Source: Asterochloris sp. CNOR1
Taxonomy: Eukaryota; Chlorophyta; Trebouxiophyceae; Trebouxiales; Trebouxiaceae
Assembly: GCA_963969365.1 (NCBI GenBank)
Contig: OZ017755.1
Coordinates: 1,984,001-2,048,000, forward strand
Direction: 5' to 3'
DNA: 64,000 bases
The stretch's first letter is position 1; every line of letters starts with the position of its first letter. Below the pieces are notes generated by a model, which was not told where the DNA came from, ran no database searches, and saw nothing but the letters and a program-made list of their open reading frames with translations. A program made the position numbers and the translations under genes. Shown in pieces: positions 45,601 through 55,277 of this stretch.

Positions 45601-47100
45601 CAACCGCTCATCATCAGAGCCTGAAGTTGAAGCAACTGTGGCCTGTACTAGTCGGCGCTTTGCCTGGCGCCTGGGCGCCACCTCTGCATCTGACACAGCC
45701 TCAGAGCCTGAGGATGACATAGCCCCGGCCCGCAGTGACCTTTGCGTGGCTTGGCCATGGGAGTCGTCGCCTGACACACCATTGGCAACAGCTGGTGTGG
45801 CCACTGCAGCCCGCACTGATTGGCGCTGCGTCCGGTGCTTGGGTGCACTGGGAGCACCCTCCTCATCTGGGACAACCTGGGGGTGATGCACTCTGGCCTG
45901 GGAGCGGGGCAGGTCATCCGGCAGGTCATCTGAGCTGCTGCTCGCAGTCGGGCCTCTCCGCAAGTCAGCAGCCTTGTCTGAGCGACTGCCTCCAGACTGG
46001 CCACGAGCAGGGCCAGCTGCCGTATGGTGCAGCTTGTGCAGCCGCTGCTGGCGGGCCTGCTGCAGCCTGCCAGCGTTGGGAGTGCTGGCAGCTCGGCCGG
46101 GCTGCTTCCGCAGGCTGCTGCGATGCCGCAGGGGGAGGTTTTCTGAGTCACTGCCTGTGGCAGAGACCCCCTGCTGCCTTGCTGCTGTCCGTCTGGTCCT
46201 TGGCAGCGCAGGCCTCGGCAGCTGCCGCCGCTGGCGCTTGGCTGGCTGAGCTTGCTCCTGTTGCATGGGCTCCTCATCTGCCACCCCAAAGCCCTTTGAG
46301 TCAGACCCTGCAGCCATAGAGGTGCGCTGCAACAGTCTGCCAACAAGTGCAAAGCGGCAGGTGCTTGTGCTGAGGCAGATTTTCCTGCTGGCACCACCCT
46401 TTCCCCTCCACAGTCGTGCCCCGCCGCTGAAGCAGGCATGTCCAATTCAGCAGCGTGCTAGGCACCTGTGGACCACCAGAGAGGCACTGACGCAGCCACC
46501 TTTGCGCAAAGACTGCTGATGCAACGCGACGAAAAGACTGATGATACCTCTTTGGCATGGAGCACAACCTAGACAGATCACCTTCTGAGTCAGAATGTGA
46601 GCTCATTGCAACTGCGCTGGCGCGTCTCGCTCTGGGACGTGACTGTGGCGCCTTTCGCTTCCTGCCAGTCAGGGCTGCCTTTGCTAGCGAGGCATCCTGC
46701 AGGCGCAAGGAGTGGTTGCTGACCTTGCAAGGCTGTACTGAGGCACCCCAGATGTGTGCCCAGGCCAGCAGAAGACATGTCCTGGCCTGGTCAGGCCTGC
46801 AGCAGGTGAGGCCTGCCCAGCAGCTGTAGTGCTTTCTGTGGCCAGCACCTGTAGTGCTTTCTGTGGCCAGCACAATCACGAGGCTGCATAATAACTGCAG
46901 CAGAGCCCCCTGCCAGCCCGGGTGCACACCTCATCAGTGAGTCCAGCAACAGCACCTAAGACCGATGATCCACCATGGGGCTGACAAGTACCAAGTGAGG
47001 TCACTTTATCAGGACTAGCTGGACTGACTAGATGTGCAGGTGATCACCTCGTCAGTGGAATCAGCAATGGCATCTGAGGCTGACTCTGCCTCCTCCTCCT
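39660..47100 (-). CDS. DUF4211 (CCDC82-like) acidic nuclear-type protein
   Basis: Uncharacterised family with a DUF4211 domain; function not established. Supported exons in transcript order: about 47095-47048, about 46705-46556, about 46310-45480, 45159-44981, 44759-44589, 44433-44306, 43756-43559, 42860-42722, 42328-42222, 41932-41842, 41184-41023, 40713-40537, 40121-39660. From 44759 to the stop, phases agree throughout. The N-terminal half is long and disordered, rich in Ser, Arg and acids, with an NLS-like TGRKRKAP. DUF4211 shows FQAYIEYLMKC, AVRKIEEEIGL, LTSSAWS, ECQACSRSASH, LTGRPYAYP, YGLGATCC and QVYHASVHYKRRL. The last exon is acidic then basic and ends in TDIRQLFRKT. A GC donor (GCAAGC) follows 42722. 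The true start is unknown; a frame at 47544-47323 might be a first exon. Confidence 0.75.
41150..41480 (-). repeat. Repeated acceptor-exon edge of the DUF4211 YH exon
   Basis: Exon 41184-41023 starts (minus strand) GAGCGCAGCTATGGCC after TGCAG. Plus-strand copies of GCAGGCCATAGCTCCTCTCC or close variants occur near 41262, 41371 and 41455, upstream in transcript terms. A longer unit, AGACATGATCC(A/G)ATC(A/G)CAGCA, repeats about 108 bases apart (near 41230 and 41342). These are decayed copies of the exon start plus its acceptor. Confidence 0.85.
44018..44050 (-). repeat. Detached copy of part of DUF4211 exon 43756-43559
   Basis: Plus strand CTTCTGCTGGAGGCCTGCCT at about 44019 repeats CTGCTGGAGGCCTGCCTCCTC inside the exon (43720-43742), encoding MEEAGLQQN. 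It lies about 300 bases upstream of the exon in transcript terms, without the rest of the exon. Confidence 0.75.
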
Positions 47101-47657
47101 CTCTGCTTGCAGGCTGGGAGGCAACAGAATACCTGAGTCAGCTGGCAGTCTGGCAAGTGTGCTGGTCCAGCCAGTGGGCTTGACTGCAGCTGATCTTGGT
47201 GCTCTGCTTCTTGGCAGTCTCAGAACATATGCTGGCCTCTGCCAATGCCAGAAAGCCTTGAATAGGACTCATGCCTGGCTCACCAGCAAAGCACACACAA
47301 GAGATTGCTTGCCTTGAAATGATCATCTCCTGCTTCTTGGTCTGACTGTTTCGTCCTCATGCTCTGACCTGCATATGGCAGCAGGCTCGATACATGGCAC
47401 CTGTGGCATTTGCAGCAGGCCAGTCATGCTCACTCTGTCCGCAAAGCTCCTTTGGCGCCCTTGAAGCTGCCTCTCTTCCTGCGCTCGTTCTTCATTTAGG
47501 AGCAAAGACAGCTCACCAACAGCAAGTAACTGGTGCAGGAGCACTGCAAACTATATTGTTGGACAAGCTCGACACGTCACTGTGGCCCTGAGTTGATACA
47601 GTGCCCTTCTTGCAACGAAGTGATCGAGCAACAGCTAATCAGTCTCTAGCAGATGCC
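47101..47657. promoter_or_regulatory. Divergent region between DUF4211 and JMJD5 genes
   Basis: About 550 bases between two genes read outward. It should contain both promoters and possibly a first exon of either gene. Minus-strand frame 47544-47323 (reading ELSLLLNEERAQEERQLQ) is helix-like and could be the first DUF4211 exon, but I cannot join it. No core promoter motif is obvious. Confidence 0.35.
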
Positions 47658-50146
47658 ATGTTGCAGTTTCAGAAGCTAGGATGGCAGTGGAGTGGTAGCT
47701 CTGAACCCAGCATAACCACCTTCATGGAGCTCAGGCAGAATGTACTGTCTCTGCACAATCAATTTGGTGAAACAGCATGTCAGGAACTGACACAGCTGGG
47801 GCATGCTGATGTAGCCAAGGAGCTGACGGCTGCCGTTCAACAGCTGGCACTCGGGGGGCAAGCGGATGCACAAGCACTGGTGATGATGGTGGCCACATGC
47901 CTGCTGCTCTCCATTGCTGGAGCCCTGCATCTCACAGCTGCTCTGGCCTGTAGATGTGTGCCAACGAGGTTGCCGACTCCTGTTTCCGGCGGCTCAAGGG
48001 TGCTGGATGGGATCACACAGCATGGAGGGAGGCCTACGTCCTCGCTCAGCTGTGCTGTGCCGCGCTGGAGGAAGCAGCGGCCAGACAGCACCACGATCAG
48101 CTTGGGCAAGGCCCCTCTCACCCGCCAGGCAACGGCCTGACAGGCAGCCAGCCGGGGGCAGCACCATCTGATCAAGAGCAAGCAGATGGTGCCGCTGGCG
48201 CGCAGGCTGCCCAACAGCATGCTCTGGCTGCGCTGGCTGCCGTGGACATGGCCTCCGTTCTAGGAGCCCCTACAGAGCTGACGTGCGACTTCATTTATGT
48301 GATCGAACCTCTGGCACGGGCACTGTGCCCTGCTGAGGCTGCTGAGGTTGGCAGCTGCAATCTGGGAGAGCTTGAGACGCCTGGATCTCCCCTCGTGGAC
48401 AGCAGCAGGGCCATTGTCCGGGTTCAGGCTGATGAGCTGACACGTCAGAGCTTTAGGGAGCAGCTCTGGAAACTGGACAAGCCGGCCATCATCAAAGGTC
48501 TGCTCCAGCTTTTGGTGCTCCCAGTGGCTGTCATTGATGCAGAGCACACCAAAGGCTGGTCTGAGATGTTGCTTGCTCAGGCACGCACTGAGGTGTCCCA
48601 AGTACACCAGGAGTTGCAGGGGCATTCCCGAATTACCAGCTGGCCGAGCCTTGCGTCCTTTGCCAGGGCTTTGAACTGCTGAAACGCAGCTTGACAAGCA
48701 TTGCATCAGGCCCACTGCAGCACTGCCAGCGGTAAACATGCACCAGGTTGTGTGTCTGCTGGCAAGCTGTCTTGTGCAGCAGATTGCTGGCGAGCTGTCT
48801 TGTGCAGATCAGCCTTACATCTTTGCTCTGGCCATCTCTGCTGGGCCTTGACATCCTCAGCCCTCTGTGATACAAATACTTCAAGCATTGTTTCTGCTTT
48901 AGTCGTATGTTGCAGCAGAGCTGAAGTGTGAGGGCAGCCACCAGCTCTGCTGCAGAGCTGACTGTGCAGCCAGCCCAGCCTGGCTTCCAGAGTAGGAAGC
49001 CCTCTTTGCCAACAGGGCCTTCCTTGATCGGCCTGCCTTACTATCAGTCTGCATGATGACACCAGCCTCCTATGCTGTGCAGGGGTTGTGTAGGGGCTTG
49101 CGCCCTTACTGTGGAGAGGCTGCATGGCCTCTTCTGCTGTGCAGTGGCCACAGGGGCGGGCTGCCCTCACCACCAGCCTGCATAGCAACACTTGCCTCTT
49201 TGACTGGGCAGGCGCCACACGGGGTGAGTCTCTGGCCAGGCTGCACTGAGACCCCTGCCTCTTCTGCTGTCCAGGGTCACTCAGAGGCCTGCGCCCTCAC
49301 TGCCAGGCCGCCTGGTGACACTGCTGATTCTGCTGTGCAGGGGCCACAGAGTCCTGGGATGCCCGAGCAAAGTGGCTGGACCTGAGGTGGTGGGTGGCGG
49401 AGCATGGCGCCCGGCTGGTGCCCTGCGAGCTGGGCTCTGAGGCAGCTGGCACATGGCGAGAGGCCACCATGAGCCTCAGGCAGTTCATGGAAACGCAAAT
49501 GGCACCATCGCTGCAGGCCTGCCTCCAGCAGCAAGGCAGCAGGGAAAGCAGCACACGGACCTCACAGCAGGCAGTGCTGGGCACAGGCAGCGAGCGCGAT
49601 CCTGTTGCTGATGGCAGTGATGCTGCTCAGGAGAGGCAGGCAACACAGGGCAGCAGACTGCAGCAGGGGGCCACAGGGAGCAGTGTAGCAGCACAGCCAG
49701 ACACCGGGTACATTGCACAGCACCCGCTCTTCAATCAGCTGCCGTCCCTGCTTGATGACTTTGCGCCGCCAGCTTTTAGTCCGCAGCCGGAGCTCATGAA
49801 TGCTTGGATCGGCACGGCAGACACCATCACCCCTCTGCATTTTGACTCCTATGACAATCTGCTCTGCCAAATAGCTGGCTTCAAGTATGTCAGGCTCTAT
49901 GACCGTGGGCAGAGCCATTTGCTGTATGTTGTCCGGCAGCAAGCGGTTCTGAAGGGCAGGCATGCCCAGAGCAACATCAGCGCTGTCAACATAGAGCATC
50001 CAGACATTGAACAGCATCCCCATTTTGCTAACGCTGAGTACCTCGAGGCCATCATGGGCCCTGGTGACATGCTCTTCATTCCTGCTAAGCATTGGCACTA
50101 TGTCCGCTCCCTCACCCCATCAGTGTCTGTAAATATGTGGTTCTGA
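47658..50146 (+). CDS. JMJD5: JMJD5/KDM8-type JmjC oxygenase
   Basis: Fe(II)- and 2-oxoglutarate-dependent oxygenase; relatives act on histones or as arginyl hydroxylases, and the plant relative affects the circadian clock. Three exons: 47658-47879, 47954-48497 and 49341-50146, phases matching, giving 523 residues from the first ATG. An earlier exon is possible because the frame is open upstream to about 47592 behind a CAG acceptor. The N-terminal helical region has WREAYVLAQLCCAAL and LDKPAIIKG. The JmjC domain has NAWIGTADTITPLHFD, with iron ligands His and Asp (HFD, about residues 422-424), the cofactor lysine in GFKYVRLY, and the third ligand in KHWHYVRSL (about 508), ending SVSVNMWF. An insert of about 55 Gln/Ser-rich residues precedes YIAQHPLFNQLP. 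All catalytic residues are present. Confidence 0.88.
48755..48812 (+). repeat. Tandem acceptor-like duplication in JMJD5 intron 2
   Basis: The string GAGCTGTCTTGTGCAG (first copy AAGCTGTCTTGTGCAG) occurs twice about 29 bases apart, each with a T-rich tract and GCAG like a 3' splice site. No recognisable coding sequence follows either copy. Confidence 0.7.
49066..49345 (+). repeat. Four acceptor copies before the last JMJD5 exon
   Basis: The real acceptor is TTCTGCTGTGCAG then GGGCCACAGAG at 49341. Similar blocks end near 49081 (TATGCTGTGCAGGGG), 49145 (TTCTGCTGTGCAGTGGCCACAGG) and 49275 (TTCTGCTGTCCAGGG). They are about 60-130 bases apart. Two also repeat CTTGCGCCCT or CCTGCGCCCTCACTG between them. 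Confidence 0.82.
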
Positions 50147-50193
50147 TGTTTCAGGCCAGACCTGCACCTGGCTGCCAAGGACCCCGCTGGATA

Positions 50194-51331
50194 TCACTGA
50201 TGCTTCAGAGTCTGTGTGTGCTGCTCAGCAAAGCGGGTGGCCAAGCCATACCTGGCTGCATAATAAGTAATTGTGACCGCACCAGTCAGCACCACAGTGG
50301 CAAGCAGCATGCCCTGAGGCTCTGGCAGTTCGTTCATGAAGTCATAGGGGTACTTGCCATTGACGTGCTTGATGGCCAGGCACAAGGCCAGGTAAAGGGC
50401 CATCCAGGCAGCTTGCAGTGCAGCTCCTGCATGGCTGAATGTCCTCTGGCGCCTGCTGACTGCAGCAGCAGGGCAGAACAAGTTTCGGGAGAACAGTTGA
50501 CCCCCAGTGATGGGCGTGGTCCCATCCAGGCCCTCTCTGGTACTTACTGAAGGGCACAGCAAGCGTTTAAGCTTTGCATCTGGCAGGCAGGTGGCCTCTG
50601 CAGCCGGCTGTTGCTTGACCAGGCCCTCCCTGGCATGTGCAGAGTGCAGCAGGACCTGGATACAAATACCTCCCTGCTGAGGTGCCGACAAGGCTCACCT
50701 GCATAGTCTGCAAGCATTCCAATGAAGTTGCCAGTGTGCAGCACGGGCGACACCCACTTTGGCACCTGCAGGTGGCAGTGGGGCTGTCAGGACGTGCATG
50801 CTTTGGTCAGAGCAGGGCCTTTCCAGGGGGACATGCCTGCTTGCTGTCATGGATTTCACCCTTCAGCACCAGGATGTAGTAGCAGGCCGTCACAAAGGCA
50901 GCCACACCAACTGTCGAGCATGAGAGGATGTCTGCCAGGTCCCTGAGCATGTCCTGCAGTGTGTGAGGCAGGTCAGGGCACGCGTCCTGATATGGCAGCC
51001 AGCAGCAGGCGCACCTTCGGCTGCAGGTCAGCAAGGAATGCCACAACCATCTGCAACAGCTGGAGGGTGAAGCCCCAGAATGTTAAGTAGGCAAAGAACC
51101 TGCATTGCTGAACAGGGAACACTTGTACATGAACCCCTGCATGAACACCTGCCAGAGCTGCAGACCTCACCAGGGGAATTGTTGAGCCACCTTTTGCTCA
51201 TTGGCCTTGGGTGTGAGGTGCCAGCCCCACACTGCTCCAAACAGGAGGATCAAGGTTCCATGCACAAATGCAGGGACGACCTGCATGCCCCTCTGCTTCT
51301 TTTGCGGCCATTGGGAACGTTGGGGCGGCAT
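50194..51331 (-). CDS. AIG1 / FAR-17a family membrane protein
   Basis: Multi-pass membrane protein of the androgen-induced 1 / FAR-17a family; animal members are hydrolases of fatty acid esters of hydroxy fatty acids. Exons in transcript order: 51331-51171, 51099-51015, 50953-about 50820, 50765-50699, then about 50463-50194. Segments: VPAFVHGTLILLFGAVWGW (TM1), FFAYLTFWGFTLQLLQMVVA (TM2), TVGVAAFVTACYYILVL (TM3), HTGNFIGMLADY, then QAAWMALYLALCLAIKHVNG with KYPYDFMNELPEPQG, and a last helix LLATVVLTGAVTITYYAA. The FFAYLT step, the HTGN histidine and the NGKYPY segment fit the family. Phase between the last two exons is not resolved. The third exon probably ends with a GC donor. Start is the first ATG before TM1. 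Confidence 0.75.
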
Positions 51332-52925
51332 TGTAGCTCTCACTGCTGCAGCGGAACGGCATGGAATGGCTGGTCAAAGCGATCTTGCTTGACTGACGCT
51401 GCCACAATGATGTATATTGTTCAAGACGAAGTCCATGGCCTGCTCATGCTACCAACAGCCTCTGACCCTCCGAAATGGGCTGACCGCCAAGACCATGCGC
51501 GCAGCTGGATTGCAGTTGTTAGTCGGAGGTCTGGCCTCACCCTTGCAACGCTGTCTATGCATAATTTGAACCAGCTGAAGCCCGCTGAGATTCTCTTCCT
51601 TGCTGCCTGCTGCTGTTGATGCATGCAGCCTACGGCCATCAATGCATGCCGCGGGCTGTGCAGCACCAGCAGGGGCTTAGGGCAGATTCTTCTCAGACCA
51701 GGTGTTCTAGAAGGTGACGACACCATCACGATTGGGGCCTGCTGCTCACTGCGGCTTCCCTCAGTCTGTGAAAGACGATGCTGGCTGATGCAGGCATCCA
51801 CGCACTCTTCCGCATCCCTGTGCAACATGCTCATGCACACCTGCAAGCGCTGCAGCCAGCTGCAGGCCCTGATGGTTTAGAACTCTCTGCAAGCTACCAT
51901 GCAGACAAGCGAGAGCCAGCAAGGTCAGGACTGGGCGGCTCATGCTGTGCAGTCCCATCCTCGGGCTTGCATTGCTCGGTGAGCAGCGTGCAAATTGGCG
52001 CTGCTGCACGCCTGGTGGTGCCTGTAAGATACCATCATGGCCCTGAACCTGAAGCATGTGAGCCCTAGGCAGCAGACTATGAGGCCTTCCAAGCTCTGCA
52101 AAATGCTCTTCAAGCCCACCACTCTGAGCAGCTGGCTCACAACGCCTGCATTGTCTTGACCCAGCTGGCAGCACCAGACCACATGAACGCAAGTTGCCAG
52201 CATTGCGCTACCCAGGAGAGCTGCGCCACTTTTGCAAACATCGATTTAATTGTTGGCCAGCAGACATCTGTCAGCAGCTAGACGCCAAGCTCGTATTTTT
52301 GTCTTGGCATACTTCTACATGAGTTCTCCGTTGGCATTTGTCCTGACCGGCAGTACAATGCAGCTTGCACTGGCAGAAGTGACATTGCGCTTCTGAAATG
52401 GGCAATTACCCATTTCAGATTTTTATAAGCAGCTTATAAGCAGCCATCAAGCATGCAAGGTGTGAATTGTATGCAGGCACCACCTCTGTGTCATTTGTGC
52501 CACCGCAGCAATCATCACCTCCTTTACACCGTACAGTGCACTGATGTGGCTTGTCAAGGGTTATTGACACGGTCTGTCCCCATGTTCCAAGGCAACCCTG
52601 CTTCAGTGCATGCCTTGACCAGCAACCTCAAGCAGAAGGAGTGTGTGTTGTCTGGCCGTCATGACATCTCTTGCTGCCGCAGGCCATCCTGCCCGCAACC
52701 TGCATTGCCTAGGGCAATGCAGTTTCATCTAAAGATGGAAATAACGTCAATTTCCACGGGCCTGGTTGTCCAAACAGCAAAATCGCTCACCCAGCTCAAG
52801 CTCAGGTGATGAATGGGTTTCTTCAGCATCAGGGTTCCTGCCATCAAATGAGTGAAGGAGAGATGGGCAGGGAATGTACACTCAGAGCATAAACAAGCGT
52901 TCAAAAATGCAGCTGGCAGCAAGCA
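51332..52925. other. Long region without an identified gene (AIG1 to TIM21)
   Basis: About 1.6 kb upstream of the AIG1-like gene and downstream of TIM21 (both minus strand). Several short frames occur on both strands, for example plus 51405-51619 and minus 52192-51761, but none shows a recognisable domain or joins with others. Composition becomes AT-rich around 52200-52460, where a hairpin and a short direct repeat lie. Likely the AIG1 promoter and TIM21 3' flank. Confidence 0.45.
52394..52417. other. 9-bp inverted repeat (hairpin) in intergenic DNA
   Basis: TGAAATGGG and CCCATTTCA flank a 6-base loop (CAATTA), a perfect 9-base stem. Shortly after it, CAGCTTATAAGCAGCTTATAAG is a direct repeat of an 11-base unit. 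The hairpin is 509 bases past the TIM21 stop. It might be a 3'-end or structural element; no function is shown. Confidence 0.6.
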
Positions 52926-54868
52926 CTAAGGGCCAGGTCCCTCAAGATGTAATCTATGCTGGAGCGGGGCGTCAAGGTCGATGAATAGAAAGCTGTACTG
53001 CCACTTCTTGTTGCTGTCCTTGAACATGTCGGCACCCACCAGCCCCGACCCAGTTGGGCCTCTGGCTCTAAATTGGACCTGCATACAACAAAGTGCAGAA
53101 GGTGCGCAAAGGAAGACGCAACGGCCATGACAAGAGGGCAGGGCTGCAATGGCATGCAGGGCCATTGTCACTACTGAAGGGGAGCAGGGTCTTCTGCCAA
53201 AGGTGGTGATGCATGATCTGTGTTTTGAAAGCAAGTGCAGCATCACCTTGGCCGCGCAGACTGCCAGCAGCAGCCAGCCGCCTGTGGCTGGCCAGGACAA
53301 CTGACACCTGCACATTTGCTCAAGGAGCCTGCAGGCGCGGCTGCCTGGCCACATTGCAGTGGCTGAGGCAGACGGATGTTTCCTGCCATGAGATGACATG
53401 TGCAGCTGCCCACCTGCACGTGCTCCTTGCCATCATTGTCGTTGTAGATGCGATGAGGAATCATCTGGCGAGCAGCCCTGTTTGTACTTTCCTGGCCATA
53501 GCCACTGATGGGTGTGCCTGCAGGGGCAAACCGCCGGCTCAACCACAGTTCTTAGCATGCAAGAGAGCATGTTGCCCAGTGAAAGCGCATTGCTGTTCAA
53601 CTGTGGCATGTTTGATGAGAGAGCTGCACACATGGCAGTCAGCTGAAGCCAATGTGCTGATGCGTCTGCACTGGAGCATTGGGCCATCACAAGGCCCTTG
53701 TCTGCACACACAGGGGTCACCACCTGCTGGGGCACCAGCACAGTACACTCAAGCAGGTGCACCAATACAACAGATGGCTGTACAGGCTGTGATTGCTGAA
53801 GTCGCGGGGTGGACGCCATACACATCAAGTTGCTGCCGGCTAGGACAGCACAGAATGCAGGGTGAGCATGCTTCCAGGGCCTCACCAAGTCTGACAGTGA
53901 CGCGGGGGTCATGACGCAGCTTTTCAAGGGCCATGTTGAAGACTGTATACTGTTTGGGCTGGACGAGGAGGGAGTTGACCGCTGTGTAGACAATGGCTCC
54001 ACAGCAGGCCAGGCCAGCTGCAATAACTAGGGAGTAGGAGGTGCCCTCTACCACTCCCAGCGGCCGCACAGGGATGTGCTTGTCTGTGATCTCATCAAAC
54101 TGCTCGCGTCCCTGCAATGAGCAGGAGGTGCAGGCCCTTAGCTGGAGGGCATGCTCCTCTGAGCAGCACAAAGACCGGGCCTGCGGCAGCCTGCTAGCAA
54201 GTGAGCTTGCAGTCCCTGCATGGGTTTGCAAGCAGCTGCTCAGCATGTGGAACTGTCCCTCTGCGTGGTACATGCCAGAGTTGAAGCAAGTAGTTGAGCT
54301 TGTCGGTGATGGCACCATGCTGCCCATGCCCCTGCTTGGGAGCGCACAGCCATGACAGCATGCATTGCTGAGTGGCAGAAGGCAAAGCTTGGGCCAGCGT
54401 GCAGCTGAGCGTGCAGTGCAGTCCCTGCGTTTCCATGGCAGACAGGCGCTCAGTACCATGATGTGCATGTCTGGTTGCTGCCCACAGGCTTGAGACAGCA
54501 TGCTGCATGCAGCTGAGCGTCCGACCCTGCACGCCAGGCGGATATGCTATGCTTGACGGTGACAGACGACCCTCATCGCCCATCAGTAGGGCCAGCTTGG
54601 TGCTGGCCCTAGCTTGGTTGCAGTCCCTGAATGCTGGACAAGCACAGCCTGGCACATCTTGCTGCTGACAGCCAAGCAAGCTGTCCCAGCATGCTGCCAC
54701 CAGCAGAGCGTAATCAATGTATACGTTGCAGCCTACACTACAACTACAGCACACCTTGACAAGGGACTGCTGCTGGGCCCTGGCTTGCTCCCGCGCGCTT
54801 TGCTGATGCTGCTGCCCCTGGGCACAAGCCGAGGTCGAGAGCCACATGCAGCGGCCTGTTGCCTGCAT
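52926..54868 (-). CDS. TIM21: TIM21, mitochondrial inner-membrane import subunit
   Basis: Subunit of the TIM23 presequence translocase that links TOM and TIM23 and couples import to the respiratory chain. Four exons: 54868-54755, 54111-53886, 53517-53414, 53078-52926, all phases agree, giving 198 residues. The first 38 residues are rich in Gln, Ser, Arg and Ala with almost no acids, fitting a mitochondrial transit peptide. One membrane segment lies at about residues 65-87 ([19 protein letters not shown]). Then come [34 protein letters not shown] and [12 protein letters not shown] and [12 protein letters not shown], the conserved intermembrane-space fold. Start is the first ATG in frame (54868). 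Confidence 0.9.
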
Positions 54869-55277
54869 TGTGCATGGAGGCCAAGGGGTGGTGGATGCAT
54901 GCAGCCTCACACAGTCCTGCCGCTTGCATCCTGAGCTGAGGCTATGCAGCTTGACGCAGCATGTGCATGGAAATTCGTGGTTGCCGCACCAGCTGAGCCT
55001 GCTCCACAGGCAATGCCTCTGCCTGGATGCCAGAATAGTCTCGCAACAGCCTGCGTGCCAAGGCAGGGGCTCTGCTGCGCAGCATGGCTACCCGAAAGCT
55101 TGAACAGTCTGATGAACACAAGATTCACCGCTGCTGGTACTCAGCTGCACATGCTGGATGCGTTTTTTTTGAGGCTGGCGAAAGAGCAGACAGAACGAGT
55201 GCGCCGTGAGGGACGCTCGAGGTGACTTCGAAGAATCGCCATTGCTGGGGGATCAGCAGCCAATAGCACGGCCCAGC
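54869..55277. promoter_or_regulatory. Divergent promoter region, TIM21 and sucrose phosphatase
   Basis: 409 bases between the start codons of two outward-reading genes, so both promoters must lie here. A run of eight T near 55163 lies about 115 bases before the SPP start. No TATA box or known operator is clear. Confidence 0.5.

Noticed and set aside
45286-46332. 348-codon open frame taken as a complete gene
   Set aside because: It is a long Ser/acid-rich exon region of the DUF4211 gene with a strong internal donor (GTGAGTACC) near 45482. The tail after it looks like intron.
51405-52192. Possible extra gene between AIG1 and TIM21
   Set aside because: Several short frames on both strands have no recognisable motifs and cannot be joined with consistent phase.
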